Of a DNA stretch of 60,000 nt, positions 28,793 to 36,640 are shown one piece after another. Source of the stretch: Nematostella vectensis (taxonomy: Eukaryota; Cnidaria; Anthozoa; Actiniaria; Edwardsiidae). Under the pieces are notes generated by a model. It was not told where the DNA came from. It was given only the letters and a program-made list of their open reading frames with translations, and did not search any database. Positions within the stretch are counted from its first letter, which is position 1; the number at the start of each line of letters is the position of its first letter. The stretch is taken from the NCBI RefSeq assembly GCF_932526225.1, contig NC_064048.1, positions 7,855,015 through 7,915,014 of the forward strand, given 5' to 3'. Both the position numbers and the translations under genes were made by a program.

Positions 28793-30828
28793 ATCACAAA
28801 ATTCCAAAGTTCTTTCCTGTTATCTTTCACAATCTGTCTGGGTACGACAGCCATCTATTTATCAAGAACCTTGGTACATCGGAAGGTAAAATAAACTGTA
28901 TACCTAATAACGAGGAAAAGTATATTTCTTTCACAAAACAGATTGTAGTCGACAGTTTCACGAACAAGGAGGGCAACAAGATTGATGTTAGACGTGATAT
29001 CAGATTTATCGACAGTTTCAGGTTTATGTCGGCCAGTCTCGACAGTCTAGTAGGTAATATGTCAAGGGAGTGCTTCAAAAACATGGCGGAGTACTACGAG
29101 GGGGAGGAGCTCCAGCTGTTGTTGAGGAAGGGTGTTTTCCCTTACGACTGGTTCGACGGCTTTAGCAAGCTCGACGCAACACAGCTCCCACAGAGAGAGG
29201 CATTCCACTCCAAACTCAACGACACCGACATATCGGAGGAGGATCACCTGCACGCGCGGAGAGTGTGGGAGGCCTTTGGGATGGGGACCATGAGGGATTA
29301 CCACAATCTGTACCTAGAGTCGGATGTGTTGCTTTTAGCTGACGTTTTCGAGAACTTTAGGGACGTTTGTCTCAAGAATTACGGTCTGGACCCCGCTTGG
29401 TACTACACAGCGCCAGGGTTGGCTTGGGATGCAGCGTTGAAGACCACCAAGGTGAGGCTAGAGCTTCTAACGGACTATGACATGTTGCTCATGATTGAGA
29501 AGGGCATCCGTGGGGGTGTCTCCATGATAAGCAACAGACATGGGGAGGCAAATAACCCTTACATGAAGGAGTATGACCCTGACCTACCCACAAAATATAT
29601 CACCTACCTTGATGCTAACAATTTGTATGGCTGGGCGATGAGCAACCCTTTACCGACTCACGGTTTCAGGTGGATGGGTGACCAAGAGCTGTCAGGTTGG
29701 AGAGACCGCCCATGCATTCTGGAGGTCGACTTGGAGTACCCTCACCACCTACATGACTTACACAACGATTACCCACTAGCCCCGGAATCTATCGGGCTAG
29801 GCAATGTGGACAAGTTGGTCCCCAACCTTAACGACAAGACAAAGTACGTTATCCACCATGAGACTCTGAGACTTTATGTGAGTTTTGGGCTAAAAGTCAC
29901 CAAGATTCACAGGGGTGTCACTTTTGAGGAGTCTGCTTGGCTGGAGCCCTACATTGACTTGAACACCGATCTGAGAGCCAAGGCGACAAACGATTTTGAG
30001 AAAGATTTTTTCAAGTTAATGAACAACTCCGTCTTTGGTAAGACTATGGAGAACATTAGGAACAGGGTGGACATTCGGTTGGTGACGGACGAGAAGCAGG
30101 CCAAGAAGCTCATATCAAAGCCGAACTATCAACATCGCACCATCTTTTGCGAGAATCTAGCCGCCATCCACATGAAGAAGACAAAGCTGATCTTCAACAA
30201 GCCTGTCTACTTGGGCATGTCCATTCTGGACCTGAGTAAGACGCTCATGTACGGTTTCCACTACAACTTCGTCAAGCCTAAGTACGGTGAGGATGCAAAG
30301 CTCTTATTCACTGATACTGACAGCCTGATGTATGAGATCGAGACGAAAGACTTTTACGAGGACATCAGCGGGGATGTGAGGTCCATGTTCGACACCAGCA
30401 ACTTTCCGAAGGGTCACCCATCTGGTATTGAGGTGGGTGTGAACAAGAAAGTCATCGGAATGTTTAAAGATGAGGCTGGGGGCCAGCAAATCACAGAATT
30501 TGTAGGACTGAGGGCCAAACTTTACTCGTACAAGATGGATGAAGGTAAAGAAGAAAAGAAATGCAAGGGCGTCAAGAGAGCAGTCGTCAAGAAGAGCATC
30601 GGTTTCGATGACTACAAGGATTGCTTATTTGGTAAGAAACCTCAGATGAGACTTATGAATGTCATCAGAAGTCATAAGCATGATGTTTACACTGAAACGG
30701 TGAACAAGGTCGCTCTATCTCATGAGGATGATAAACGGGTCATCTGTGATGATGGTATTCACACCTTCGCTCACGGTCATTTCAGAACGCTATTAGGTGG
30801 TAGCTCAGTATCTTCAGGGACGACTTGA
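28732..30828 (+). CDS. polB: DNA polymerase B, C-terminal part
   Basis: This carries the remainder of the proofreading exonuclease and the whole polymerase domain, in the frame after the break. It opens with DHCHLTGKYRGAAHNACN, the typical continuation of the upstream Cys/His motif. Exonuclease motif II is NLSGYDSH (near 32) and motif III is YLESDVLLLADVF (near 193). Polymerase motif A is YLDANNLYGWAMS (near 291), motif B is KLMNNSVFGKTMEN (near 427) and motif C is TDTDSLMYE (near 525). It has no ATG of its own; the first codon is simply where this frame opens. It ends tail to tail with the integrase, overlapping its 3' end by about 50 bp. Catalytic residues look intact, so only the upstream frameshift argues against activity. 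Confidence 0.95.
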   Translation: MDHCHLTGKYRGAAHNACNLDHKIPKFFPVIFHNLSGYDSHLFIKNLGTSEGKINCIPNNEEKYISFTKQIVVDSFTNKEGNKIDVRRDIRFIDSFRFMSASLDSLVGNMSRECFKNMAEYYEGEELQLLLRKGVFPYDWFDGFSKLDATQLPQREAFHSKLNDTDISEEDHLHARRVWEAFGMGTMRDYHNLYLESDVLLLADVFENFRDVCLKNYGLDPAWYYTAPGLAWDAALKTTKVRLELLTDYDMLLMIEKGIRGGVSMISNRHGEANNPYMKEYDPDLPTKYITYLDANNLYGWAMSNPLPTHGFRWMGDQELSGWRDRPCILEVDLEYPHHLHDLHNDYPLAPESIGLGNVDKLVPNLNDKTKYVIHHETLRLYVSFGLKVTKIHRGVTFEESAWLEPYIDLNTDLRAKATNDFEKDFFKLMNNSVFGKTMENIRNRVDIRLVTDEKQAKKLISKPNYQHRTIFCENLAAIHMKKTKLIFNKPVYLGMSILDLSKTLMYGFHYNFVKPKYGEDAKLLFTDTDSLMYEIETKDFYEDISGDVRSMFDTSNFPKGHPSGIEVGVNKKVIGMFKDEAGGQQITEFVGLRAKLYSYKMDEGKEEKKCKGVKRAVVKKSIGFDDYKDCLFGKKPQMRLMNVIRSHKHDVYTETVNKVALSHEDDKRVICDDGIHTFAHGHFRTLLGGSSVSSGTT

Positions 30829-31769
30829 AGTTCTTCCCTAACGAACGACCTCCTTGGAGCGCCTTCGGAGAGGTAGTACAACACAGGCTGTCCAACTGAA
30901 ACAACACTGCGTGATAGATCAAACACTTTTAAACTCCAAATAGGGTCTGTGGCTCGTCTGCGTTCACCTCCTTCCTCTTCTCCAGGAGCTAATAGATATC
31001 TAACTCTAACCCCTGGTGGTAGTCTAACTTCATCAAGTCCAACAGGCCGCTTATACGTTGGAGGATCAATATCAACCTCTTTCAAACCAATAGATTTTAC
31101 AGGCTCTTTGCCAGTAATTCTTATGGGTTGACTATTCAGAGTCTTCAAAACATCTGGCAATCGTTTCACCCAAACTCTGGACCGATCATCGCTAATCATT
31201 TCTTGAGCATACTGATGAGAAAACAACCTCTCCGCCAGTGTTCTATTGGCGCGTTCGACAAAAGCCTGTGCGCGATGGTTCCCAGCCTCGCTTCGTTGGA
31301 TGGTGACGCCCTTCTTTTTCATAATCTTCGTTACCTCTCCCATAAATTCTGTCCCCGGGTCGACAATCACCGTATGAGGCCATTTAAGTTTTCTGGAGTA
31401 TATCTTTTCAAACCCTTTAGCAATTCCACTCGAATCCTTGGTAGTCAGTGCTTCTGCATCTTTATATCTCGAGGCAATATCAATCACAACCAACGCGTAA
31501 CGGTAGGTTTTTCTGCCTACGTTATCGTGGGGCATAAACAACAGATCGGCTTGGTGAATCTGATTAGGTTTATTCACAGTCCAATGCGGTCTGGGGACAT
31601 ACTTTGGAGCTGGGAGGTAGATCTGCCACAACGCCTGTTTTTCAAGCCACTTCTTAGCCTCGGCTTCACTGACTTTAGCGGCACTAGCTAACTTATAAAT
31701 AGCTGAATACCCTTTCCAGTATCCATCGGTGGAATAGTATATTTTTGATAACCTGCTTTCGTTACTCAT
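30777..31769 (-). CDS. int: Retroviral-type integrase of the Polinton
   Basis: A 330-residue DDE integrase that would insert the element into host DNA. The rve core shows the first aspartate in HQADLLFM (D74), then YALVVIDIASRY, the second aspartate in VDPGTEFMGE (D137), and the glutamate in NHRAQAFVERANRTL (E172). That is close to the DD35E spacing. A C-terminal region with DEVRLPPGVRVRYL and VGQPVLYYL looks like a small barrel; no chromodomain is evident, and a classical N-terminal HHCC finger is not seen. It is the only leftward gene in the left two thirds of the element and is divergent from the capsid gene. Its TTTAAG box (31790-31795) lies 26 nt before the ATG, almost on the capsid start. 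Confidence 0.95.
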   Translation of the reverse strand: MSNESRLSKIYYSTDGYWKGYSAIYKLASAAKVSEAEAKKWLEKQALWQIYLPAPKYVPRPHWTVNKPNQIHQADLLFMPHDNVGRKTYRYALVVIDIASRYKDAEALTTKDSSGIAKGFEKIYSRKLKWPHTVIVDPGTEFMGEVTKIMKKKGVTIQRSEAGNHRAQAFVERANRTLAERLFSHQYAQEMISDDRSRVWVKRLPDVLKTLNSQPIRITGKEPVKSIGLKEVDIDPPTYKRPVGLDEVRLPPGVRVRYLLAPGEEEGGERRRATDPIWSLKVFDLSRSVVSVGQPVLYYLSEGAPRRSFVREELQVVPEDTELPPNSVLK

Positions 31770-31805
31770 TTAAAGATTATCTCTCTTTTCTTAAAATAAA
31801 AGATG
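31767..31805. promoter_or_regulatory. Overlapping bidirectional promoter, integrase / major capsid
   Basis: TTTAAA at 31769-31774 (+) is 34 nt before the capsid ATG (31803) and overlaps the first base of the integrase ATG. TTTAAG on the minus strand (31795-31790) is 26 nt before the integrase ATG. Only 33 bp separates the two start codons. Confidence 0.7.
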
Positions 31806-33041
31806 ACACAAGCGATATCAGAAAAAATTAACCCAAACAGGATCCCACGGGAACCCTTCGGCTTGAAAGCGGAATCGTCGCTAAATCGGATTACATTCAA
31901 TCCCTCATCGGCAAGTCCTGGAGAAACCCTCTATATAAATATTCCAAAACTTGCTGAAAATGTAGTGATTGTTCCAGGTAGTGTATCCTTACTATTTGAC
32001 TTAAACGTCACAGGACACGCGAATAATACTCTCGTCAACAACGTTGGCCGGAACCTAGTGTCAAGGCTCAAGATTCTTTTCGGTGGAGAAACACTACAGG
32101 ATACTCAAAGATACGATCTCTTCCAAACCTATCACGACTTATACTTACAAGCTGAAGATCGTGAGGATAGAATAAAACAAGGTATCTCCTCTGAAAACAT
32201 GAGGAAGCTCAGGACAAATGCAGGTGACAAAGCGACATCAGATGCTAAGGAAGTAGCTCTTGCAGCAGTTCACAACACCAAGTACTGCATTCCACTCGAC
32301 CATCCTATTCTCGGCGAGCATGGGGTCTTTTATCCAAAGGCGTTACCTCATCCGCTAATCTTTGAAATTACTCTAGCCCCAGTTTCCGACGTCGTTGTTT
32401 ATGCTGACACGGTCAAGACTCCAACGTACACAATCACAAACCTCGAGTTGGAATATGCTTGCATCTCAAGTGAATACTTAGCTCGTGAGGCGTTGTCGGC
32501 TTATCAGGTTGGTAGAGGATTCTTTTACGAGAACGTCATTCTCCACAAAACGTTCACCATCTCCAAACCTAATGATGGTGTCATAAACGAGCACATTAAT
32601 CTGCCGAGGAGGTCAATGACAGGGATATTGTGCCTGTTCACAGAGAGCTACACCGGAGGAGCAAGGGATTCCGAAAAGTTTGTCAATCCAAGCATCACAT
32701 CGATCAACATTAATGTGGATGGCATGCCAAACCGTCTCTACTCCAAGGGGATGACACCGCCGGACCTCTGGGAGTCGGTAAAGAAACGTTTCGGTAGAGA
32801 GGGTGTCAAGCAAAAGGATTTTTACGCTAATAACAAGTTTGCTCTGTGGGTCGACTTGAGGGCACACCCAGATAACAGCATTCACGGAGGAGGTCTGGTC
32901 TTGAACAACACGCGAGACGGAGTAAAACTCGAGATGAAACGAAAAGTTGGAGGAACGGGAAACATCACCTGCTACATGTTTGTAGTAGCCGACGCGTTGA
33001 TGGAGGTTATGAACTCGAATTTGAGAGCAATCATGTATTAA
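31803..33041 (+). CDS. mcp: Major capsid protein, double jelly-roll (Polinton type)
   Basis: The 412-residue protein matches the Polinton/adintovirus major capsid family. I recognise the diagnostic stretches NVVIVPGSVSLLFDLNV, TLVNNVGRNLVSRLKILFGG, the helix-rich link RIKQGIS...KLRTNAGDKATS, and the second half with FYPKALPHPLIFEITLAP. Family knowledge: such proteins form hexon-like trimers of icosahedral virions. The predicted fold is beta-rich without membrane segments. The start has the favoured AAAATAAAAGATG context, 34 nt after the TTTAAA box. It is followed after 28 nt by the packaging ATPase. The full-length open frame argues that the element could recently make particles. Confidence 0.93.
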   Translation: MTQAISEKINPNRIPREPFGLKAESSLNRITFNPSSASPGETLYINIPKLAENVVIVPGSVSLLFDLNVTGHANNTLVNNVGRNLVSRLKILFGGETLQDTQRYDLFQTYHDLYLQAEDREDRIKQGISSENMRKLRTNAGDKATSDAKEVALAAVHNTKYCIPLDHPILGEHGVFYPKALPHPLIFEITLAPVSDVVVYADTVKTPTYTITNLELEYACISSEYLAREALSAYQVGRGFFYENVILHKTFTISKPNDGVINEHINLPRRSMTGILCLFTESYTGGARDSEKFVNPSITSININVDGMPNRLYSKGMTPPDLWESVKKRFGREGVKQKDFYANNKFALWVDLRAHPDNSIHGGGLVLNNTRDGVKLEMKRKVGGTGNITCYMFVVADALMEVMNSNLRAIMY

Positions 33042-33046
33042 AAAGG
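33037..33046 (+). promoter_or_regulatory. TTTAAA-like box before the ATPase gene
   Basis: ATTAAAAAGG overlaps the capsid stop codon and lies 33 nt before the ATG at 33070. It is the most degenerate member of the promoter set. Confidence 0.45.
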
Positions 33047-33069
33047 ACTTGTGTGATAATACAAAAAGA

Positions 33070-33696
33070 ATGGAAGAATTACGGGAAAAAGTTCCTTTTC
33101 ATTGTATTATCACAGGACCTACTAATTGTGGGAAGACAAAGTACCTCACGGAACAGCTCCGAGGGCCGTTCCGGCATGTGTTTGAATACATTGTGTTGAT
33201 TTGTCCGACTTATGCGAAAAACAAGTCCTACCGTAGATTTGCTCACGGAGATAAACGTTTCTTGGTATTATCGCCGGATGCTAGTAACACCGATGAGATT
33301 AACGAGTTACTAACAGATTGTGCGGTGCTATTTTCTGGTACAAATACGTTACTCGTTTTGGATGACTGTGCTGTATCGAAAGATCTAAAGCAACGCTCGA
33401 ACAAGTTTATCAATCTAGCGTTCTCAGGGAGACACGAAGGATTATCAGTGTGGGTATTGACGCAACAATTAACATCCATAGCAAAGCCCTTCCGTGATAA
33501 CGTCGCCTGTGTGGTTACATTCCATAATCCATCTCAAATCGGTACCAAAACACTGTTTGAAGATTATGGGGGTGACTTAGACGTCGAGACTCGTAAAAAG
33601 TTTGTAGAACTGCTGAAAACTGAAAAGTATTCCAAACTCTGTTTCTGCCTACGACATCCATTCCAACGTTATTTGGAGATTCCTGCCACGCGGTGA
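33070..33696 (+). CDS. Packaging ATPase, A32/FtsK-HerA type
   Basis: A 208-residue P-loop ATPase expected to drive genome packaging. Walker A is GPTNCGKT (residues 16-23) and Walker B is TLLVLDDCA (near 95-100). A motor-type sensor region SVWVLTQQLTSIAKPFRDN follows. The frame extends upstream to a TTG at 33049, but the ATG at 33070 has the AAAAAGAATG context shared by other genes of the element. The size and position right after the capsid gene are usual for Polintons. A copy of the dispersed palindrome starts immediately after the stop codon (33697). Confidence 0.92.
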   Translation: MEELREKVPFHCIITGPTNCGKTKYLTEQLRGPFRHVFEYIVLICPTYAKNKSYRRFAHGDKRFLVLSPDASNTDEINELLTDCAVLFSGTNTLLVLDDCAVSKDLKQRSNKFINLAFSGRHEGLSVWVLTQQLTSIAKPFRDNVACVVTFHNPSQIGTKTLFEDYGGDLDVETRKKFVELLKTEKYSKLCFCLRHPFQRYLEIPATR

Positions 33697-33720
33697 GAGC
33701 TCGAGGGGCTGACCCCTCGA
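33697..33720 (+). repeat. Dispersed palindrome copy 2, between ATPase stop and next promoter
   Basis: GAGCTCGAGGGG-CTGACCCCTCGA, an almost perfect inverted repeat. It fills exactly the gap between the TGA at 33696 and the AGTGGTTTAAA box that begins at 33721. Confidence 0.85.
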
Positions 33721-33734
33721 AGTGGTTTAAAAAC
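33721..33734 (+). promoter_or_regulatory. TTTAAA promoter of the 33759 gene
   Basis: AGTGGTTTAAAAACATC. TTTAAA starts 33 nt before the ATG at 33759, which has the context AAAATAAGATGG. Confidence 0.65.
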
Positions 33735-33758
33735 ATCTTGGTCTACTTACAAAATAAG

Positions 33759-34286
33759 ATGGCAAGCATTGAGGATTATATGGAAGAGGAGCCTAAGTCT
33801 AAGGGGAGCTCGAAGGGTGAGCCTCTCGAAGACGATGTTGAAGTCAAACGAGAATCGCTGGCTATTCTCGCATCTCTTGGGACTACGAAGGAATTTCTTG
33901 GTGTGGACATGAGTTTAGGGGACATCAAGAAGCTCCCGGCGAAAGACGTCGAAAAGTACTTTGTTCGCTACCAGACTGTCTTAGGCAAACAAGTTACTGA
34001 TGGATTAGTAGAATCAGCACTTCAAGTGGTGTCTCAAGTCATTTCCTACGTGGTTCCTGTAGATGACACCGAAGCGCTTAGCAAAGACTTACAGAACGAC
34101 GAGTTGGTTAAACGCGAATTGTCAAACTTTGCAGGTCTCTTGGTATTGAAGGGAGGAAGGATGGTAGCACTTGCTAGTGCCCTCTTTCGGGTCGCTAAGC
34201 ATGTTAAACTAACACCTTCACAGGAGACTTCCAACAAACTTCAAGAAGTTTCAAGCACAACTGAGCAAACTCTTGAGCACACCTGA
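33759..34286 (+). CDS. Unknown Polinton protein, 175 residues, helical
   Basis: I do not recognise this protein. The start at 33759 (MASIEDYMEEE) is chosen over 33693 because the dispersed palindrome and the TTTAAA promoter lie between the two. It has an acidic, charged N-terminus followed by helices, including LVESALQVVSQVISYVVPV and ELSNFAGLLVLKGGRMVAL, and no cysteine. An in-frame copy of the palindrome (33806-33829) encodes GSSKGEPLED. Short repeats that end the frame continue downstream as a tandem array. Between the ATPase and the small membrane genes, a virion-associated role is possible but speculative. Confidence 0.75.
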   Translation: MASIEDYMEEEPKSKGSSKGEPLEDDVEVKRESLAILASLGTTKEFLGVDMSLGDIKKLPAKDVEKYFVRYQTVLGKQVTDGLVESALQVVSQVISYVVPVDDTEALSKDLQNDELVKRELSNFAGLLVLKGGRMVALASALFRVAKHVKLTPSQETSNKLQEVSSTTEQTLEHT

Positions 34287-34392
34287 GCACACCTAAGCAA
34301 ACTCTTGAGCACACCTGAGCACACCTAAGCAAGCTCTTGAGCACAACTGGGCAAGCTCTTGAGCACAACTGAGCAAGCTCTTGAGCATGATG
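34255..34392 (+). repeat. Short tandem array, TTGAGCACACC / CTAAGCAAACTC units
   Basis: Copies of CTCTTGAGCACAACTGAGCAAG, in blocks of about 21 and 33 bp, start within the last codons of the 33759 gene and run to the next promoter. The repeat encodes TEQTLEHT before the stop, so an indel here could lengthen that protein. Confidence 0.85.
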
Positions 34393-34393
34393 T

Positions 34394-34408
34394 GATTTAA
34401 AGATTCTT
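34394..34408 (+). promoter_or_regulatory. TTTAAA promoter of the 34427 gene
   Basis: GTGATTTAAAGATTC; TTTAAA starts 31 nt before the ATG at 34427. It belongs to the TGATTTAAAGATT subtype. Confidence 0.65.
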
Positions 34409-34426
34409 TATCCAGAGTAAAGAATC

Positions 34427-34861
34427 ATGTCTGACGAAAATCAAGAGGTTGAGCAAATCACAAAGGACCCTCCCCCCAGGAAGAAGAGTGCCGCTAAGGA
34501 GAAAGATCCTATAAAAGTCGCTTCTGGTAAGAGAGTTGCCGAATATAATAGGAGGTGTAGAGAAGCACTTGCTAGGGAGATGAAACGCGAGGCGGAGGCG
34601 AGTTCAGAAGACGCTGCACGAGCAGAGACACCCCACCAAGAGGGAGCTCGAGGGGATAGCCTCTCGGACGCTTGGATTCCAGAGCTATCGTTTACAACTG
34701 TACTGGCTCTAGTTGGAATAGGGCTCACCGCATTGGATATGTATATGCGTTTTTACAAAAAGACGCCCAAGATCAACGCCAACGAGACTGAAACTTTCGA
34801 GAGGCCTGCCGCTCGAGTGGCTAGCCTCCCGAACGCGACGCCAAAAATAGGAATGTTGTGA
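34427..34861 (+). CDS. Unknown single-pass membrane protein, 144 residues
   Basis: Not recognised. The N-terminal half is lysine/arginine/glutamate-rich (PPPRKKSAAKEKDPIK, then RVAEYNRRCREALAREMKRE), followed by one hydrophobic segment, FTTVLALVGIGLTALDMYM (about residues 89-107). The C-terminus is polar. Two copies of the dispersed palindrome lie in the frame: 34644-34667 (encoding GARGDSLSD) and 34811-34832 (encoding AARVASLPN). It would be a membrane or inner-capsid protein by analogy with other Polinton small ORFs, which is an inference. The next promoter starts right at its stop. Confidence 0.75.
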   Translation: MSDENQEVEQITKDPPPRKKSAAKEKDPIKVASGKRVAEYNRRCREALAREMKREAEASSEDAARAETPHQEGARGDSLSDAWIPELSFTTVLALVGIGLTALDMYMRFYKKTPKINANETETFERPAARVASLPNATPKIGML

Positions 34862-34876
34862 TTTAAAGATTATCTG
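34861..34876 (+). promoter_or_regulatory. TTTAAA promoter of the 34897 gene
   Basis: GATTTAAAGATTATCTG overlaps the stop of the previous gene; TTTAAA starts 35 nt before ATG 34897. Confidence 0.65.
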
Positions 34877-34896
34877 AATCTGTAATAAATAAAATC

Positions 34897-35121
34897 ATGT
34901 CAACTGAAAACAAACTTGTGAAAACGATCACCGACTCAGCAGTCATCATCGGATTAGCCGCCGGTATGGGTTATGTTGCTAAAAAGGCTATGAAAGAGTC
35001 ATTCATCAGCGACCCTTCGTCAAGTGTTACAAACTACGCTAAATGGGTTGCTGTCCTGTCCGGTAGTATGTATCTGAAAGATTATCTGGAAACACAAAAG
35101 ATTTTGCCAAAACCGCTGTAG
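34897..35121 (+). CDS. Unknown small membrane protein, 74 residues
   Basis: Not recognised. There are two hydrophobic segments, SAVIIGLAAGMGYVAKKA (about 13-30) and YAKWVAVLSGSMYLKDYL (about 47-64), with short charged ends. The start context is AATAAAATCATG after a TTTAAAGATTATC box. It sits in a run of small membrane-protein genes and is too short to assign to a family. Confidence 0.7.
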   Translation: MSTENKLVKTITDSAVIIGLAAGMGYVAKKAMKESFISDPSSSVTNYAKWVAVLSGSMYLKDYLETQKILPKPL

Positions 35122-35125
35122 GCGA

Positions 35126-35136
35126 CTTAAAGATCT
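35126..35136 (+). promoter_or_regulatory. CTTAAA promoter of the 35154 gene
   Basis: GACTTAAAGATCTTA, with the core 28 nt before the ATG at 35154 and AATAAATGG at the start codon. Confidence 0.6.
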
Positions 35137-35153
35137 TATAGATTGATTAATAA

Positions 35154-35570
35154 ATGGCGAGTATAGCATTTATGATTGGTGGAGCTATTCTTAATGCGAC
35201 GGCATTCGTTGGAGGGAGTTACCTAGCGAGATACTTATCTTCTGACGCTACTCATGTTGATAAAGAAAAAATAAGACACGATAAAGCGCTTGAAAAGTAT
35301 CAACAAGCAATGGGTGATTGGCAGAAAAAACGACAGGAATATCAGGATTGGTTGGGGGAAGAATATAATAATAAACTTCGTGCAGACCAGAATGATAAGG
35401 AGACCGATCAGGCTTTCAAACTATACGCTCAAACACATCCAGATTTTGATTTGAAAGAGCCTGAGCTCTCAGATTACTACAGACCAAGTAGCAACCAAAA
35501 GATGGGAGAGATGGCATATGTTGGAGGTGGAATGTTAGCTCTTGGCTATGTAGCGAGTAGGTGGATATGA
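35154..35570 (+). CDS. Unknown protein with two terminal membrane segments, 138 residues
   Basis: Not recognised. It has an N-terminal hydrophobic segment, IAFMIGGAILNATAFVGGSY (residues 4-23), a charged helical middle with many K, E, Q and D residues (about 35-110), and a C-terminal hydrophobic segment, MAYVGGGMLALGYVASRW (about 120-137). This hairpin-like layout suggests a membrane-anchored coiled coil. Its promoter is the CTTAAAGAT box 28 nt upstream. Confidence 0.7.
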   Translation: MASIAFMIGGAILNATAFVGGSYLARYLSSDATHVDKEKIRHDKALEKYQQAMGDWQKKRQEYQDWLGEEYNNKLRADQNDKETDQAFKLYAQTHPDFDLKEPELSDYYRPSSNQKMGEMAYVGGGMLALGYVASRWI

Positions 35571-35580
35571 GCCGGCACGA

Positions 35581-35592
35581 CTTAAAGATTTC
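35581..35592 (+). promoter_or_regulatory. CTTAAA promoter of the 35615 gene
   Basis: GACTTAAAGATTTC at 35579, core 34 nt before ATG 35615; AAAATAAGAAATGG at the start. Confidence 0.6.
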
Positions 35593-35614
35593 TTATTTTC
35601 AAACAAAATAAGAA

Positions 35615-36637
35615 ATGGATATAGATTTTGATCCCACAACAGAAGAAGGTAGAGAAGATTTGAATACTACTGTAGACGAAGATTATGACTCTCTTATTCC
35701 AAACGATGGTGAGGGAAGAGAATCATGGAATGAAAGGATTTCAAACAGATTTGGTAGAGGTGCAAGCTATGTGATTAGGAGGTTGACCGACTTATGGAAA
35801 ACACGAAACCCCGGGAGGGTTGTCCCCGAATACATGGAATTACAGAATATTGGAGGTTCTTCTTCAACGGACGCACTTAGGGTAGACCTTTTGTTATCGA
35901 AATATCCAGATCTTGATGAAAATTTAGTTCAGATTTCAACGGATGAAAGAGGAAAACAATTCATTTCCTTCTATTCTGCGAGAAAAGGTGGTTGGACTAG
36001 ACCAGAAAGGTTGTATAATGAGGATAAAACGGTGCGGAAGAGTGTTGACGCCAAAATCAGATCCGGGAAATACAAGCAAATTCAGATTCAACTCGACGAA
36101 CTAGACGCTACAGCTAATACACTCAGAGAAGAAGAAGAGAGAAACACCGAGCAAATGAGAAAAAATAATGAGGAACGAAGTGAAACAACTAACCAAGAAA
36201 GACTAAGAGCTATAGATCGTAAAAATGAAGAGCTCAGCGAAAGAAATTCTGTCATAGATGAGACTTTGGAAGAGAATCAATTGGAGAGAGAAAATCTTGA
36301 AGAGAGAATGTCGTTGAAAGATCGTGTCAAAGCGATTTTTAAGAAATACGGATTTACAGTCGCTGCTGTCGTTACCGCTGTGGGCGTTGTTATCGGTGTT
36401 ATTGTCTCTAACCTGAAGACGGGTTTGACAAGTGTTGCAAAAGGCGTTGGAGACGGTCTTAAAACAATAGGCAAGAAACTAGGAGAAATACTCCCAGGAA
36501 TGGTTGGTGCGATAGCCAGTTTCATCTTTAGAACGGCGGGTGAAGTCGTAGGCTTTTTAGCTAAAAACGCATGGCTTCTCATCGTCGCTGTCGTCCTGTA
36601 TTTCGTAGAACGATTTAAAAGGAGACGGAAATCATAA
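35615..36637 (+). CDS. Unknown coiled-coil membrane protein, 340 residues
   Basis: Not assigned to a named family, although similar proteins are, as I recall, common in cnidarian Polintons. It has a very acidic N-terminus (1-40), then a globular part with VQISTDERGKQFISFYSARK (105-123). A long E/R/N-rich coiled coil follows (150-240), then hydrophobic segments near 246-266, 293-315 and 318-332. The last one precedes a basic tail, ERFKRRRKS. The topology suggests a membrane protein with a large coiled-coil domain. The promoter of the next gene (ATTTAAAAGG, 36613) lies inside its last codons. Confidence 0.75.
   Translation: MDIDFDPTTEEGREDLNTTVDEDYDSLIPNDGEGRESWNERISNRFGRGASYVIRRLTDLWKTRNPGRVVPEYMELQNIGGSSSTDALRVDLLLSKYPDLDENLVQISTDERGKQFISFYSARKGGWTRPERLYNEDKTVRKSVDAKIRSGKYKQIQIQLDELDATANTLREEEERNTEQMRKNNEERSETTNQERLRAIDRKNEELSERNSVIDETLEENQLERENLEERMSLKDRVKAIFKKYGFTVAAVVTAVGVVIGVIVSNLKTGLTSVAKGVGDGLKTIGKKLGEILPGMVGAIASFIFRTAGEVVGFLAKNAWLLIVAVVLYFVERFKRRRKS
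36613..36622 (+). promoter_or_regulatory. TTTAAA promoter of the penton-like gene
   Basis: GATTTAAAAGG sits within the 3' end of the previous reading frame, 27 nt before ATG 36641. The intergenic gap is only 3 nt, so the promoter is embedded in coding sequence. Confidence 0.55.
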
Positions 36638-36640
36638 CAA

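Noticed and set aside
31128-31691. 187-codon plus-strand frame inside the integrase gene
   Set aside because: Opposite-strand shadow of the integrase, which has clear catalytic motifs.
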